A stretch of DNA of 64,000 nucleotides. It comes from Streptomyces clavuligerus. Lineage in GTDB: Bacteria; Actinomycetota; Actinomycetes; Streptomycetales; Streptomycetaceae. Within the stretch, counting starts at the first letter, position 1, and every line of letters begins with the position of its first letter. Position numbers and translations under genes: made by a program. The notes beneath the pieces are model-generated. The model was given only the letters and a program-made list of their open reading frames with translations. It was not told where the DNA came from and made no database searches. Of the stretch, positions 53,431 to 61,872 are shown piece after piece. The stretch is taken from positions 5,332,001 through 5,396,000 of the forward strand of contig NZ_CP027858.1 of the NCBI RefSeq assembly GCF_005519465.1. The letters are read 5' to 3'.

Positions 53431-54848
53431 CTCTCCCCACGGAGACTGCCCACCCCGAACTCGAAGGGCTGGGTACGTACGAATTCGGCTGGGCCGACTC
53501 CGATGAGGCAGGTTCCGTCGCCAAACGCGGCCTGTCCGAAGAGGTCGTTCGTGACATCTCGGCGAAGAAGAACGAGCCCGAGTGGATGCTGAAGCTGCGC
53601 CTGAAGGGGCTGCGGCTGTTCGACAAGAAGCCCATGCCGAGCTGGGGCTCGGACCTCTCCGGCATCGACTTCGACAACATCAAGTACTTCGTCCGCTCCA
53701 CGGAGAAGCAGGCGGCGTCCTGGGAGGACCTGCCCGAGGACATCAAGAACACCTACGACAAGCTGGGCATCCCGGAGGCGGAGAAGCAGCGCCTGGTCGC
53801 CGGTGTCGCCGCCCAGTACGAGTCCGAGGTGGTCTATCACCAGATCCGTGAGGACCTGGAGGAGCAGGGCGTCATCTTCCTGGACACGGACACCGCGCTG
53901 AAGGAGCACCCGGAGCTCTTCCAGGAGTACTTCGGCACCGTCATCCCGGTCGGCGACAACAAGTTCGCCTCGCTGAACACCGCCGTGTGGTCCGGCGGCT
54001 CGTTCATCTACGTCCCCAAGGGCGTGCACGTCGACATCCCGCTCCAGGCCTACTTCCGGATCAACACGGAGAACATGGGCCAGTTCGAGCGGACGCTGAT
54101 CATCGTCGACGAGGACGCCTACGTCCACTACGTCGAGGGCTGCACCGCCCCGATCTACTCCTCGGACTCGCTGCACAGCGCCGTCGTCGAGATCATCGTG
54201 AAGAAGGGCGGCCGCTGCCGCTACACGACGATCCAGAACTGGTCGAACAACGTCTACAACCTGGTCACCAAGCGCGCCGTGGCCTACGAGGGCGCGACCA
54301 TGGAGTGGGTCGACGGCAACATCGGCTCCAAGGTGACGATGAAGTACCCGGCCGTCTACCTCATGGGCGAGCACGCCAGGGGCGAGACCCTGTCCATCGC
54401 CTTCGCGGGCGAGGGCCAGCACCAGGACGCGGGCGCCAAGATGGTCCACATGGCCCCCAACACCTCGTCGAACATCGTCTCCAAGTCGGTGGCGCGGGGC
54501 GGCGGCCGCACCTCCTACCGCGGTCTGATCGAGATCGGCGAGGGCGCCCCGGGCGCCAAGTCCAATGTGCTCTGTGACGCGCTGCTGGTGGACACCATCT
54601 CCCGCTCGGACACCTACCCCTATGTCGACGTCCGCGAGGACGACGTCTCGATGGGCCATGAGGCCACGGTCTCCAAGGTCTCCGAGGACCAGCTCTTCTA
54701 CCTGATGAGCCGGGGTCTGACCGAGTTCGAGGCGATGGCGATGATCGTGCGCGGCTTTGTCGAGCCGATCGCCAAGGAACTGCCGATGGAGTACGCGCTG
54801 GAGCTGAACCGGCTGATCGAGCTCCAGATGGAGGGCTCGGTCGGCTGA
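53427..54848 (+). CDS. sufB: Fe-S cluster assembly scaffold SufB
   Basis: 473 residues, right-handed beta-helix scaffold of the SufBCD complex where clusters are built. [17 protein letters not shown] (about 51-67) and [16 protein letters not shown] near the start, then the conserved core [31 protein letters not shown], with Cys and the C-terminal [20 protein letters not shown] and [33 protein letters not shown] overlaps the sufR stop; GGGAGGAA lies about 9 nt upstream. 93 bp separate it from sufD. Confidence 0.97.
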   Translation: MTLPTETAHPELEGLGTYEFGWADSDEAGSVAKRGLSEEVVRDISAKKNEPEWMLKLRLKGLRLFDKKPMPSWGSDLSGIDFDNIKYFVRSTEKQAASWEDLPEDIKNTYDKLGIPEAEKQRLVAGVAAQYESEVVYHQIREDLEEQGVIFLDTDTALKEHPELFQEYFGTVIPVGDNKFASLNTAVWSGGSFIYVPKGVHVDIPLQAYFRINTENMGQFERTLIIVDEDAYVHYVEGCTAPIYSSDSLHSAVVEIIVKKGGRCRYTTIQNWSNNVYNLVTKRAVAYEGATMEWVDGNIGSKVTMKYPAVYLMGEHARGETLSIAFAGEGQHQDAGAKMVHMAPNTSSNIVSKSVARGGGRTSYRGLIEIGEGAPGAKSNVLCDALLVDTISRSDTYPYVDVREDDVSMGHEATVSKVSEDQLFYLMSRGLTEFEAMAMIVRGFVEPIAKELPMEYALELNRLIELQMEGSVG

Positions 54849-54941
54849 CCCGGCCGCAGCGGCGGGGCGGGCCCGGACGGCCCGCCCCCTCGGATGAGAT
54901 TTTCGTGACCCAGAAGGCAGAGAGAGAGCACGACGACAGCC

Positions 54942-56126
54942 ATGGCTGAGGCTCAGAACATTCCGGCCGGATCTACCACGTCCGGCGCGATCGCGGTGGC
55001 CGCCGAGTCGACCGTCGCCACCCGTATGAGCGCGCCCCCGTCCTTCGACGTGGCGGACTTCCCGGTGCCGCACGGCCGGGAGGAGGAGTGGCGCTTCACC
55101 CCGCTGGAGCGGCTCGCCGGGCTCCACGACGGCACCGCCGTCGCCACCGGCACCGGTGTCAAGGTCGCGGTCGAGGCGCCCGAGGGCGTCACCGTCGAGA
55201 CCGTCGGCCGGGACGACGCCCGCCTCGGCCGGGCCGGCACCCCCGTCGACCGGGTCGCGGCCCAGGCGTACACCTCCTTCGAGCTGGCGTCGGTCGTGAC
55301 TGTGCCCAAGGAGACCGTGCTCACCGAGCCGGTGCGGATCGCGGTCCACGGGGAGGGCGGGGTCGCCTTCGCCCACCAGGTGATCGAGCTGGGCCCGTTC
55401 GCCGAGGCCGTCGTCGTCATCGACCACACCGGTGACGCGGTGCTCGCCGCCAATGTCGAGTACGTCATCGGCGACGGCGCCAAGCTCACCGTGATCTCCG
55501 TCCAGGACTGGGACGACAAGGCCGTCCACGTCGCGCAGCACGACGCGCTCGTCGGCCGGGACGCGAGCTTCAAGTCCGTGGTCGTCACCTTCGGCGGCGA
55601 CCTGGTCCGGCTCCACCCCCGGGTCTCCTACGCGGCCACCGGCGGCGAGGCCGAGCTGTTCGGCCTCTACTTCACCGACCGGGGCCAGCACCAGGAGCAC
55701 CGTCTCCTCGTCGACCACAACAAGCCCCACAACCGGTCGAACGCCGTGTACAAGGGCGCGCTCCAGGGCGAGGACGCGCACGCGGTGTGGATCGGCGATG
55801 TGCTGATCCGGGCCGCCGCCGAGGGCACCGACACCTACGAGATGAACCGGAACCTCGTCCTCACGGACGGCGCGCGGGTCGACTCCGTGCCCAATCTGGA
55901 GATCGAGACCGGTGAGATCGCCGGGGCCGGGCACGCGTCGGCCACCGGCCGCTTCGACGACGAGCAGCTCTTCTATCTGATGGCCCGCGGCATCCCGGAG
56001 CACGAGGCCCGCCGCCTGGTGGTCCGCGGCTTCTTCGCCGAGCTGGTCCAGCAGATCGGCCTGCCCGACGTCGAGGAGCGGCTGCTCGCCAAGATCGAGG
56101 AAGAGCTGGAGGCGGCGGTCGCATGA
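54942..56126 (+). CDS. sufD: Fe-S cluster assembly protein SufD
   Basis: 394 residues, SufB paralogue that pairs with SufB and SufC. After a 35-residue Ala/Ser/Thr leader comes REEEWRFTPLERLAG (about 46-60), then the beta-helix and the family C-terminus YFTDRGQHQEHRLLVDHNKPHNRSNAVYKGALQ, DARVDSVPNLEIETGEIAGAGHASATGRFDDEQLFYLMARGIPEHEARRLVVRGF-type region ending in a short helix. It contributes to cluster formation and iron entry. The stop overlaps the Rieske gene by 4 bp. Confidence 0.96.
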   Translation: MAEAQNIPAGSTTSGAIAVAAESTVATRMSAPPSFDVADFPVPHGREEEWRFTPLERLAGLHDGTAVATGTGVKVAVEAPEGVTVETVGRDDARLGRAGTPVDRVAAQAYTSFELASVVTVPKETVLTEPVRIAVHGEGGVAFAHQVIELGPFAEAVVVIDHTGDAVLAANVEYVIGDGAKLTVISVQDWDDKAVHVAQHDALVGRDASFKSVVVTFGGDLVRLHPRVSYAATGGEAELFGLYFTDRGQHQEHRLLVDHNKPHNRSNAVYKGALQGEDAHAVWIGDVLIRAAAEGTDTYEMNRNLVLTDGARVDSVPNLEIETGEIAGAGHASATGRFDDEQLFYLMARGIPEHEARRLVVRGFFAELVQQIGLPDVEERLLAKIEEELEAAVA

Positions 56127-56440
56127 GCTTCGTCCGTGTCTGCGGCCTGAGTGAGCTGGAGGAGGACACCCCCAAGCGGGTGGAGCTGGACGGCACCCCC
56201 GTCTCGCTCGTCCGCACGGAGGGCGAGGTCTTCGCGATCCACGACATCTGCTCGCACGCGAACGTCTCCCTCTCCGAGGGGGAGGTCGAGGACTGCCGGA
56301 TCGAGTGCTGGCTCCACGGCTCCGCCTTCGACCTCCGCACCGGCAAGCCGTCCGGACTGCCCGCGACGCGCCCCGTCCCCGTATACCCCGTCAAGATCGA
56401 AGGGGACGATGTGCTCGTCTCCATCACCCAGGAGTCCTGA
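56123..56440 (+). CDS. Rieske-type [2Fe-2S] ferredoxin of the suf operon
   Basis: 105 residues, soluble. Rieske ligands Cys43-x-His45 (DICSHANVSL) and Cys62-x2-His65 (IECWLHGSAFD), without the extra disulfide cysteines, so it is of the low-potential dioxygenase-ferredoxin/NirD type rather than the respiratory type. GKPSGLPATRPVPVYPVKIEG is the typical C-terminal stretch. In the actinobacterial suf operon this gene lies between sufD and sufC; an electron-donor role in cluster assembly is plausible but unproven. It starts in the sufD stop (ATGA) and ends 7 nt before sufC. Confidence 0.93.
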   Translation: MSFVRVCGLSELEEDTPKRVELDGTPVSLVRTEGEVFAIHDICSHANVSLSEGEVEDCRIECWLHGSAFDLRTGKPSGLPATRPVPVYPVKIEGDDVLVSITQES

Positions 56441-56447
56441 GTCACCC

Positions 56448-57212
56448 ATGGCAACGCTTGAAATCCGCGACCTGCATGTCTCCGTCGAAGCCGAGAACGG
56501 CCCCCGGGAGATCCTCAAGGGCGTCGACCTGACCGTGAAGCAGGGCGAGACCCACGCCATCATGGGCCCCAACGGCTCCGGCAAGTCCACCCTGGCGTAC
56601 TCCCTCGCCGGTCACCCCAAGTACACGATCACCGGCGGTCAGGTCACCCTGGACGGCGAGGACGTGCTGGAGATGAGCGTCGACGAGCGCGCCCGCGCCG
56701 GCCTCTTCCTGGCCATGCAGTACCCGGTCGAGGTCCCCGGCGTCTCCGTCTCCAACTTCCTGCGCACCTCCGCCACCGCCGTCCGCGGCGAGGCGCCCAA
56801 GCTGCGCACCTGGGTGAAGGAGGTCCGGGAGGCCATGGAGCGGCTGAGCATGGACCCCGCCTTCGCCGAGCGCAATGTCAACGAGGGCTTCTCCGGCGGT
56901 GAGAAGAAGCGCCACGAGATCCTTCAGCTCGAACTGCTGAAGCCGAAGGTCGCCATCCTGGACGAGACCGACTCCGGTCTGGACGTCGACGCGCTGCGGA
57001 TCGTCTCCGAGGGCGTCAACCGGGTCCGCGAGACCGGCGAGGTCGGCACTCTCCTGATCACGCACTACACGCGTATCCTCCGTTACATCAAGCCCGACCA
57101 CGTGCATGTCTTCGCCAACGGGCGGATCGCCGAGTCCGGCGGCCCCGAGCTGGCGGACAAGCTGGAGGCGGAGGGCTACGAGGCGTATGTGAAGGGCGGC
57201 GCATCTTCGTGA
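56448..57212 (+). CDS. sufC: Fe-S cluster assembly ATPase SufC
   Basis: 254 residues, ABC-type ATPase that drives conformational change of SufBD. Walker A GPNGSGKST (40-48), SNFLRTSATAVRGEAPK loop, signature NEGFSGGEKKRHEILQ (about 144-159), Walker B VAILDETDSGLDVDALR (about 164-180) and ITHYTRILRYI (switch His). The 'DETDSGLD' wording is specific to SufC among ABC proteins. Starts MATLEIRDLHV; the upstream frame overlaps the Rieske gene in another phase. Overlaps sufS by 4 bp. Confidence 0.97.
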   Translation: MATLEIRDLHVSVEAENGPREILKGVDLTVKQGETHAIMGPNGSGKSTLAYSLAGHPKYTITGGQVTLDGEDVLEMSVDERARAGLFLAMQYPVEVPGVSVSNFLRTSATAVRGEAPKLRTWVKEVREAMERLSMDPAFAERNVNEGFSGGEKKRHEILQLELLKPKVAILDETDSGLDVDALRIVSEGVNRVRETGEVGTLLITHYTRILRYIKPDHVHVFANGRIAESGGPELADKLEAEGYEAYVKGGASS

Positions 57213-58465
57213 CACTGCTGCCGGGCCTCCTCGACACCGAGGCGATCCGCAAGGACTTCCCGATCCTCGACCGGGTGATCCATGGGGACAAGAAGCTCGT
57301 CTACCTCGACAGCGCGGCCAGCTCGCAGAAGCCGCGCCAGGTGATCGACGCGGTCAACGAGTACTACGAGCGTCACCACGCCAATGTCCACCGGGGCATC
57401 CATGTGCTCGCGGACGAGGCCACCGCGCTGTACGAGGGTGCCCGGGACAAGGTGGCGGCCTTCATCAACGCGCCCAGCCGCGATGAGGTGATCTTCACCA
57501 AGAACGCCTCGGAGTCGCTGAACCTGGTGGCGAACATGCTCGGCTGGGCGGACGAGCCCTACCGGGTGGACCGCGACACCGAGATCGTGATCACCGAGAT
57601 GGAGCACCACTCCAACATCGTTCCGTGGCAGCTGCTGGCGCAGCGCACCGGGGCGAAGCTGAAGTGGTTCGGGCTGACCGACGACGGCCGTCTCGACCTC
57701 TCGCACATCGACGAGATCATCACCGAGAAGACGAAGATCGTCTCCTTTGTGCTGGTCTCCAACATCCTGGGCACGGTCAACCCGGTCGAGGCGATCGTCC
57801 GCCGCGCCCAGGAGGTCGGCGCCCTGGTGCTGATCGACGCCTCCCAGGCGGCCCCGCACTCCCCGCTGGACGTCCAGGCGCTCGGCGCGGACTTCGTGGC
57901 CTTCACCGGTCACAAGATGTGCGGTCCGACGGGCATAGGCGTGCTGTGGGGACGGCAGGAGCTGCTGGAGGACCTGCCGCCGTTCCTCGGCGGCGGCGAG
58001 ATGATCGAGACCGTCTCGATGAACTCCTCCACCTACGCCCCGGCGCCGCACAAGTTCGAGGCCGGTACGCCGCCGATCGCCCAGGCCGTGGGTCTCGGCG
58101 CGGCGGTGGACTACCTCACCGCCATCGGCATGGACAAGATCGCCGCGCATGAGCACGCGATCACCGAGTACGCGGTCCGACGGCTCCAGGAGGTCCCCGA
58201 CCTGCGGATCATCGGCCCGGTCTCGGCCGAGGACCGGGGCGCGGCGATCTCCTTCACGCTGGGGGACATCCACCCCCACGACGTGGGCCAGGTCCTGGAC
58301 GAGCAGGGCATCGCGGTCCGGGTCGGCCACCACTGCGCGCGGCCGGTCTGTCTGCGGTACGGAATTCCCGCGACCACCCGGGCGTCGTTCTATCTGTACT
58401 CCACGCCCGCCGAGGTGGACGCGCTGGTCGACGGGCTGGAGCACGTCCGTCAGTTCTTCGGGTAG
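57209..58465 (+). CDS. sufS: Cysteine desulfurase SufS
   Basis: 418 residues, pyridoxal-phosphate enzyme taking sulfur from cysteine. LDSAASSQKP (near 30), YYERHHANVHRGIHVLADEAT, EMEHHSNIVPWQLLA (about 130-144), the PLP lysine in AFTGHKMCGPTG (Lys236) and the catalytic Cys376 in GHHCARPVCLRYGIP. This is the group II desulfurase that works with SufU rather than SufE, agreeing with sufU next to it. GTG start is fixed by the GTGA overlap with the sufC stop. SufU begins 13 nt after its stop. Confidence 0.97.
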   Translation: MTLLPGLLDTEAIRKDFPILDRVIHGDKKLVYLDSAASSQKPRQVIDAVNEYYERHHANVHRGIHVLADEATALYEGARDKVAAFINAPSRDEVIFTKNASESLNLVANMLGWADEPYRVDRDTEIVITEMEHHSNIVPWQLLAQRTGAKLKWFGLTDDGRLDLSHIDEIITEKTKIVSFVLVSNILGTVNPVEAIVRRAQEVGALVLIDASQAAPHSPLDVQALGADFVAFTGHKMCGPTGIGVLWGRQELLEDLPPFLGGGEMIETVSMNSSTYAPAPHKFEAGTPPIAQAVGLGAAVDYLTAIGMDKIAAHEHAITEYAVRRLQEVPDLRIIGPVSAEDRGAAISFTLGDIHPHDVGQVLDEQGIAVRVGHHCARPVCLRYGIPATTRASFYLYSTPAEVDALVDGLEHVRQFFG

Positions 58466-58478
58466 AGCGGGGTCGTCA

Positions 58479-58943
58479 GTGAAGCTGGATTCGATGTACC
58501 AGGACGTCATCCTGGACCACTACAAGCACCCTCATGGGCGCGGTCTGCGGGACGGCGATGCCGAGGTGCACCATGTCAATCCCACCTGCGGTGACGAGAT
58601 CACTCTGCGGGTGAGGTACGACGGCTCGCGCGTCGCGGACGTGTCGTACGACGGTCAGGGCTGCTCCATCAGCCAGGCCAGCGCGTCCGTCCTGAACGAA
58701 CTGCTGGTGGGCAAGGAGCTGGCCGAGGCGCAGAAGATCCAGGAGACCTTCCTGGAGCTGATGCAGTCCAAGGGACAGGTCGAGCCCGACGACGCGATGG
58801 AGGAGGTGCTGGAGGACGCGGTCGCGTTCGCCGGTGTCTCCAAGTACCCGGCTCGGGTGAAGTGCGCGCTGCTGAGCTGGATGGCATGGAAGGACGCGAC
58901 CGCCCAGGCCCTGGGCGAGAGCGCCGGGAGGAAGACGGTATGA
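58479..58943 (+). CDS. sufU: Sulfur-transfer scaffold protein SufU
   Basis: 154 residues of the IscU-like fold. MYQDVILDHYKHPHGRG (6-22), Cys37 and Asp39 in NPTCGDEI, Cys62 in GQGCSIS, and a C-terminal Cys near 128 (RVKCALLSW) are the zinc ligands that take a persulfide from SufS. The ~20-residue insertion between the second and third cysteine, which separates SufU from IscU, is present. GTG start; its stop overlaps the next gene (ATGA). Confidence 0.96.
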   Translation: MKLDSMYQDVILDHYKHPHGRGLRDGDAEVHHVNPTCGDEITLRVRYDGSRVADVSYDGQGCSISQASASVLNELLVGKELAEAQKIQETFLELMQSKGQVEPDDAMEEVLEDAVAFAGVSKYPARVKCALLSWMAWKDATAQALGESAGRKTV

Positions 58944-59401
58944 CGGAGAACACCGAGGCCGCCGAGGCTGCCATCGAGACCCCTGAGGTCGAGAAGGCGC
59001 CCGAGGTTTCTGAGACCCCTGAGGCCCCTGAGGCTGCCGGGACTGACGGGGCCGCTGTGGCCGAAGGGACCCCTGCGGTCACCGGGCTGACGCTCGCCAC
59101 TGAGGAAGAGGTCCGCGAGGCGCTGTACGACGTGGTCGACCCCGAGCTGGGGATCGACGTGGTCAACCTCGGGCTGATCTACGGCATCCATGTCGACGAG
59201 TCCAATATCGCGACCCTGGACATGACGCTGACCTCGGCCGCCTGCCCGCTCACCGATGTGATCGAGGACCAGGCGAAGTCGGCCACCGACGGCATCGTCA
59301 ACGAGCTGAAGATCAACTGGGTCTGGATGCCGCCGTGGGGTCCTGACAAGATCACGGACGACGGCCGGGAGCAGCTCCGGGCGCTGGGCTTCAACGTCTG
59401 A
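58940..59401 (+). CDS. MIP18/PaaD-family Fe-S maturation protein (SufT-like)
   Basis: 153 residues. A Glu/Pro/Ala-rich, strongly acidic leader (about 1-50, EAPE/ETPE repeats) is followed by the DUF59 domain: ATEEEVREALYDVVDPELGIDVVNLGLIYGI (about 52-82) and MTLTSAACPLTDVIEDQAK with the conserved Cys. Relatives (SufT, MIP18, PaaD) help insert Fe-S clusters in target proteins, and its place at the end of the suf operon supports that. The leader is longer than in most orthologues. ATG overlaps the sufU stop; last gene before the terminator at 59430. Confidence 0.92.
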   Translation: MTENTEAAEAAIETPEVEKAPEVSETPEAPEAAGTDGAAVAEGTPAVTGLTLATEEEVREALYDVVDPELGIDVVNLGLIYGIHVDESNIATLDMTLTSAACPLTDVIEDQAKSATDGIVNELKINWVWMPPWGPDKITDDGREQLRALGFNV

Positions 59402-59429
59402 GCCCCGGTCCCGTCGCCGCGTACGGTGA

Positions 59430-59460
59430 GACGGCCGCGTCCCCTGGGGGCGCGGCCGTC
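59430..59460 (+). terminator. Terminator of the suf operon
   Basis: GACGGCCGCG (59430-59439) pairs perfectly with CGCGGCCGTC (59451-59460); the loop can add CCC/GGG pairs. It begins 29 nt after the last suf gene and is followed by TTCGT. Confidence 0.85.
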
Positions 59461-59477
59461 TTCGTGCGGGGCGCGGA

Positions 59478-59637
59478 CCCCGTTCCGGAAGTATCGGCGC
59501 GGGCCTCGTCCGGGAAGTACCGGCGCGGGCCTCGTTCCGGGATGTCCGGTCCCGGCCTTGCTCCGGAATGCCCGGTGGGGGTCCCGTTCCGGAATGTCCG
59601 GTGGGAGGTTCCATCCCGGAATTTCCGGTCCGGGCCG
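59478..59637. repeat. Six-unit ~27-bp degenerate tandem repeat
   Basis: Units of the form GTTCCGGAATGTCCGGTSSG followed by GGCCTC or similar occur near 59480, 59508, 59534, 59561, 59586 and 59611. Each carries a TTCCGGAA- or CCGGAA-like palindromic core and varies at a few positions. Non-coding, between the suf terminator and dapD. Confidence 0.8.
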
Positions 59638-59688
59638 AAGCGTGGGACCGGTTCGCCCGGGTGGCGCGCCGGAGGTTAGGTTTTCCCC

Positions 59689-60678
59689 ATGACCGATACC
59701 ACCACCCCCCGCACCACCGGCGCCGTCGCCGCCGGTCTCGCCACCCTGACCGCCGACGGCACCGTGCTCGACACCTGGTTCCCCGCCCCGGAGCTGGCGG
59801 AGGCCCCCGGCCCCGCCGGGACCGAGCGGCTGACCGCCGAGCAGGCCGGGGAACTCCTCGGCGCGGGAGCCGTCAAGGCACTCGGCCCCGACGCCCGCCG
59901 AGGCGTCGAGGTCGTCGCCGTGCGGACGGTCATCTCCTCGCTGGACGACAAGCCGCTCGACGCACACGACGCGTACCTGCGGCTGCACCTGCTCTCCCAC
60001 CGGCTGGTCAAGCCGCACGGCCAGAGCCTGGACGGCCTCTTCGGGCTGCTCACCAATGTCGCCTGGACCTCGCTCGGCCCCGTCGCCGTCGACGACATCG
60101 AGACGGTCCGGCTGAACGCCCGCGCCGAGGGCCTGCACCTCCAGGTGACCAGCATCGACAAGTTCCCCCGGATGACGGACTACGTCGCCCCCAAGGGCGT
60201 GCGCATCGGTGACGCCGACCGCGTCCGCCTCGGCGCGCACCTCGCCGAGGGCACCACCGTGATGCACGAGGGCTTCGTCAACTTCAACGCCGGAACGCTC
60301 GGCACCTCCATGGTCGAGGGCCGGATCTCCGCCGGTGTGGTCGTCGGCGACGGCTCCGACATCGGCGGCGGCGCCTCCACCATGGGCACCCTCTCCGGCG
60401 GCGGCAACGTCATCATCTCCATCGGCGAGCGCTGCCTGATCGGCGCGGAGGCGGGTGTCGGCATTCCGCTCGGTGACGAGTGCGTCGTCGAGGCCGGTCT
60501 GTATGTCACCGCCGGGACCCGGGTCACGATGCCGGACGGAGAGATCGTCAAGGCCCGTGAGCTGTCCGGCGCGAGCAATATCCTCTTCCGCCGCAACTCG
60601 GTGACCGGAGCGGTCGAGGCGCGCCCGAACAACGCGGTGTGGGGCGGGCTGAACGACGTGCTCCACAGCCACAACTGA
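59689..60678 (+). CDS. dapD: 2,3,4,5-tetrahydropyridine-2,6-dicarboxylate N-succinyltransferase
   Basis: 329 residues, actinobacterial (long) DapD of the lysine/meso-DAP pathway; transfers succinyl from succinyl-CoA to tetrahydrodipicolinate. A left-handed beta-helix (LbH) begins near 170: [45 protein letters not shown] hexapeptides, with [23 protein letters not shown] and [33 protein letters not shown]-terminal ~100 residues form the substrate domain ([16 protein letters not shown]). GGAGG is about 12 nt upstream of the ATG. A DapA-like gene is 1.2 kb downstream on the other strand. Confidence 0.96.
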   Translation: MTDTTTPRTTGAVAAGLATLTADGTVLDTWFPAPELAEAPGPAGTERLTAEQAGELLGAGAVKALGPDARRGVEVVAVRTVISSLDDKPLDAHDAYLRLHLLSHRLVKPHGQSLDGLFGLLTNVAWTSLGPVAVDDIETVRLNARAEGLHLQVTSIDKFPRMTDYVAPKGVRIGDADRVRLGAHLAEGTTVMHEGFVNFNAGTLGTSMVEGRISAGVVVGDGSDIGGGASTMGTLSGGGNVIISIGERCLIGAEAGVGIPLGDECVVEAGLYVTAGTRVTMPDGEIVKARELSGASNILFRRNSVTGAVEARPNNAVWGGLNDVLHSHN

Positions 60679-60692
60679 GCATCCCGCCCTGG

Positions 60693-60733
60693 GGGACCGG
60701 ACCGGCCCGCTGACAGCGTGCCGGTCCGGTCCC
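60693..60733. terminator. Terminator after dapD
   Basis: GGGACCGGACCGGC (60693-60706) pairs perfectly with GCCGGTCCGGTCCC (60720-60733), 14 bp, 13-nt loop, 15 nt after dapD. It also faces the end of the minus-strand repeat gene. Confidence 0.9.
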
Positions 60734-60780
60734 GGGTCATGGCGGGCCACCCGGCCGGGCGGCCCGTGCGCGAACCGCGT

Positions 60781-61722
60781 CTACCAGCCGGTTCCGATCA
60801 GGACACGGGGGTCCCAGTTGGGGCCGCGTCCGCCTTTGCCGGGGTAGAGCCAGAGGATTCTGCTGGTGTCCTCGCGGGTGAGGACGTCTTGGAAGCCGTC
60901 GCGGTCCCAGTCGGTGAGGCCGAAGGGTGTGTAGGCGGTCCAGCCGGTTCCGATCAGGATGCGGGCGTCCCAGTTGGGGCCGCGTCCGCCTTTGCCGGGG
61001 TAGAGCCAGAGGTTTCCGTTGGCGTTCTCGCGGGTGAGGACGTCTTGGAAGCCGTCGCGGTCCCAGTCGGTGAGGCCGAAGGGTGTGTAGGCGGTCCAGC
61101 CGGTTCCGATCAGGATGCGGGCGTCCCAGTTGGGGCCGCGTCCGCCTTTGCCGGGGTAGAGCCAGAGGTTTCCGTTGGTGTCCTCGCGGGTGAGGACGTC
61201 TTGGAAGCCGTCGCGGTCCCAGTCGGTGAGGCCGAAGGGTGTGTAGGCGGTCCAGCCGGTTCCGATCAGGATGCGGGCGTCCCAGTTGGGGCCGCGTCCG
61301 CCTTTGCCGGGGTAGAGCCAGAGGTTTCCGTTGGTGTCCTCGCGGGTGAGGACGTCTTGGAAGCCGTCGCGGTCCCAGTCGGTGAGGCCGAAGGGTGTGT
61401 AGGCGGTCCAGCCGGTTCCGATCAGGATGCGGGCGTCCCAGTTGGGGCCGCGTCCGCCTTTGCCGGGGTAGAGCCAGAGGTTTCCGTTGGTGTCCTCGCG
61501 GGTGACGACATCCCGGAAGCCGTCGCGGTCCCAGTCGACCGTTCCGAACGAGGTGTAGCCCTCGGCGGCCACCGACTCGGCGGGAGCCGGCGGCGCGGCC
61601 TCGGCCAGGGCCGGAGCGAGCAGCGACAGGGCCGCGCCCAGCAGAACGGTGGTCAGCGACCGCTTCACCCGCGATCTTCGTGACGTTTGTGCGGTCTGTA
61701 ACGAGTACGTTTCCGGCTTCAC
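60781..61722 (-). CDS. Secreted tandem-repeat (FG-GAP/VCBS-like) protein
   Basis: 313 residues. A signal peptide with a basic leader (SRRSRVKRSLTTVLLGAALS, cleavage near AEAA at 40-43) precedes five 52-residue repeats with almost no divergence. Each repeat holds DWDRDGFQD, a DxDxDGxxD calcium loop, then LWLYPGKGGRGPNWD and RILIGTGW, the FG-GAP/VCBS beta-propeller blade pattern. Five blades may form one propeller or need a partner. GTG start with AGGAGG 5 nt upstream. Codon 8 (61699-61701) is TTA, making it bldA-dependent. Probably an extracellular or cell-surface protein made during differentiation; no enzymatic domain is attached. Confidence 0.85.
   Translation of the reverse strand: MKPETYSLQTAQTSRRSRVKRSLTTVLLGAALSLLAPALAEAAPPAPAESVAAEGYTSFGTVDWDRDGFRDVVTREDTNGNLWLYPGKGGRGPNWDARILIGTGWTAYTPFGLTDWDRDGFQDVLTREDTNGNLWLYPGKGGRGPNWDARILIGTGWTAYTPFGLTDWDRDGFQDVLTREDTNGNLWLYPGKGGRGPNWDARILIGTGWTAYTPFGLTDWDRDGFQDVLTRENANGNLWLYPGKGGRGPNWDARILIGTGWTAYTPFGLTDWDRDGFQDVLTREDTSRILWLYPGKGGRGPNWDPRVLIGTGW
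60784..61560. repeat. 156-bp near-identical tandem repeats (five copies)
   Basis: The word CCAGCCGGTTCCGATCAGG recurs at 60784, 60940, 61096, 61252 and 61408, an exact 156-bp period (52 codons). Inner copies differ at only a few bases (for example GCGTTCTCG against GTGTCCTCG); the outer two are more diverged. Confidence 0.95.
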
Positions 61723-61872
61723 TGTGCCTCCTGGGGAAGAGCCGTCTCAATGACGGGGGTTGTATCCCACTCGGGGGCTCGTTGTGAGGCCGGGCGCATG
61801 AAGATGGCCGGACGAAGCAGACAGTTGGCTTGAAGTTTGACGGAAGGAAATATTCCGGAGTAACGGGACGAT
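61723..61872 (-). other. Upstream region of the repeat-protein gene
   Basis: 150 bp, the most AT-rich stretch in the 3' third (TTGAAGTTTGACGGAAGGAA near 61831-61850, AAATATTCC near 61848). It should carry the promoter of the repeat gene, but no box pair is convincing. The DapA-like gene upstream ends at 61873. Confidence 0.3.

Noticed and set aside
60784-61560. CRISPR array
   Set aside because: The regular repeats are contiguous 156-bp coding units without unique spacers, and there are no cas genes.
60718-61683. Plus-strand frame with repeats (GVPVGAASAFAGVEPE), opposite the VCBS-like gene
   Set aside because: Its periodicity is forced by the 156-bp DNA repeat; it lacks a Shine-Dalgarno, while the minus frame has AGGAGG, a signal peptide and DxDxDG loops.
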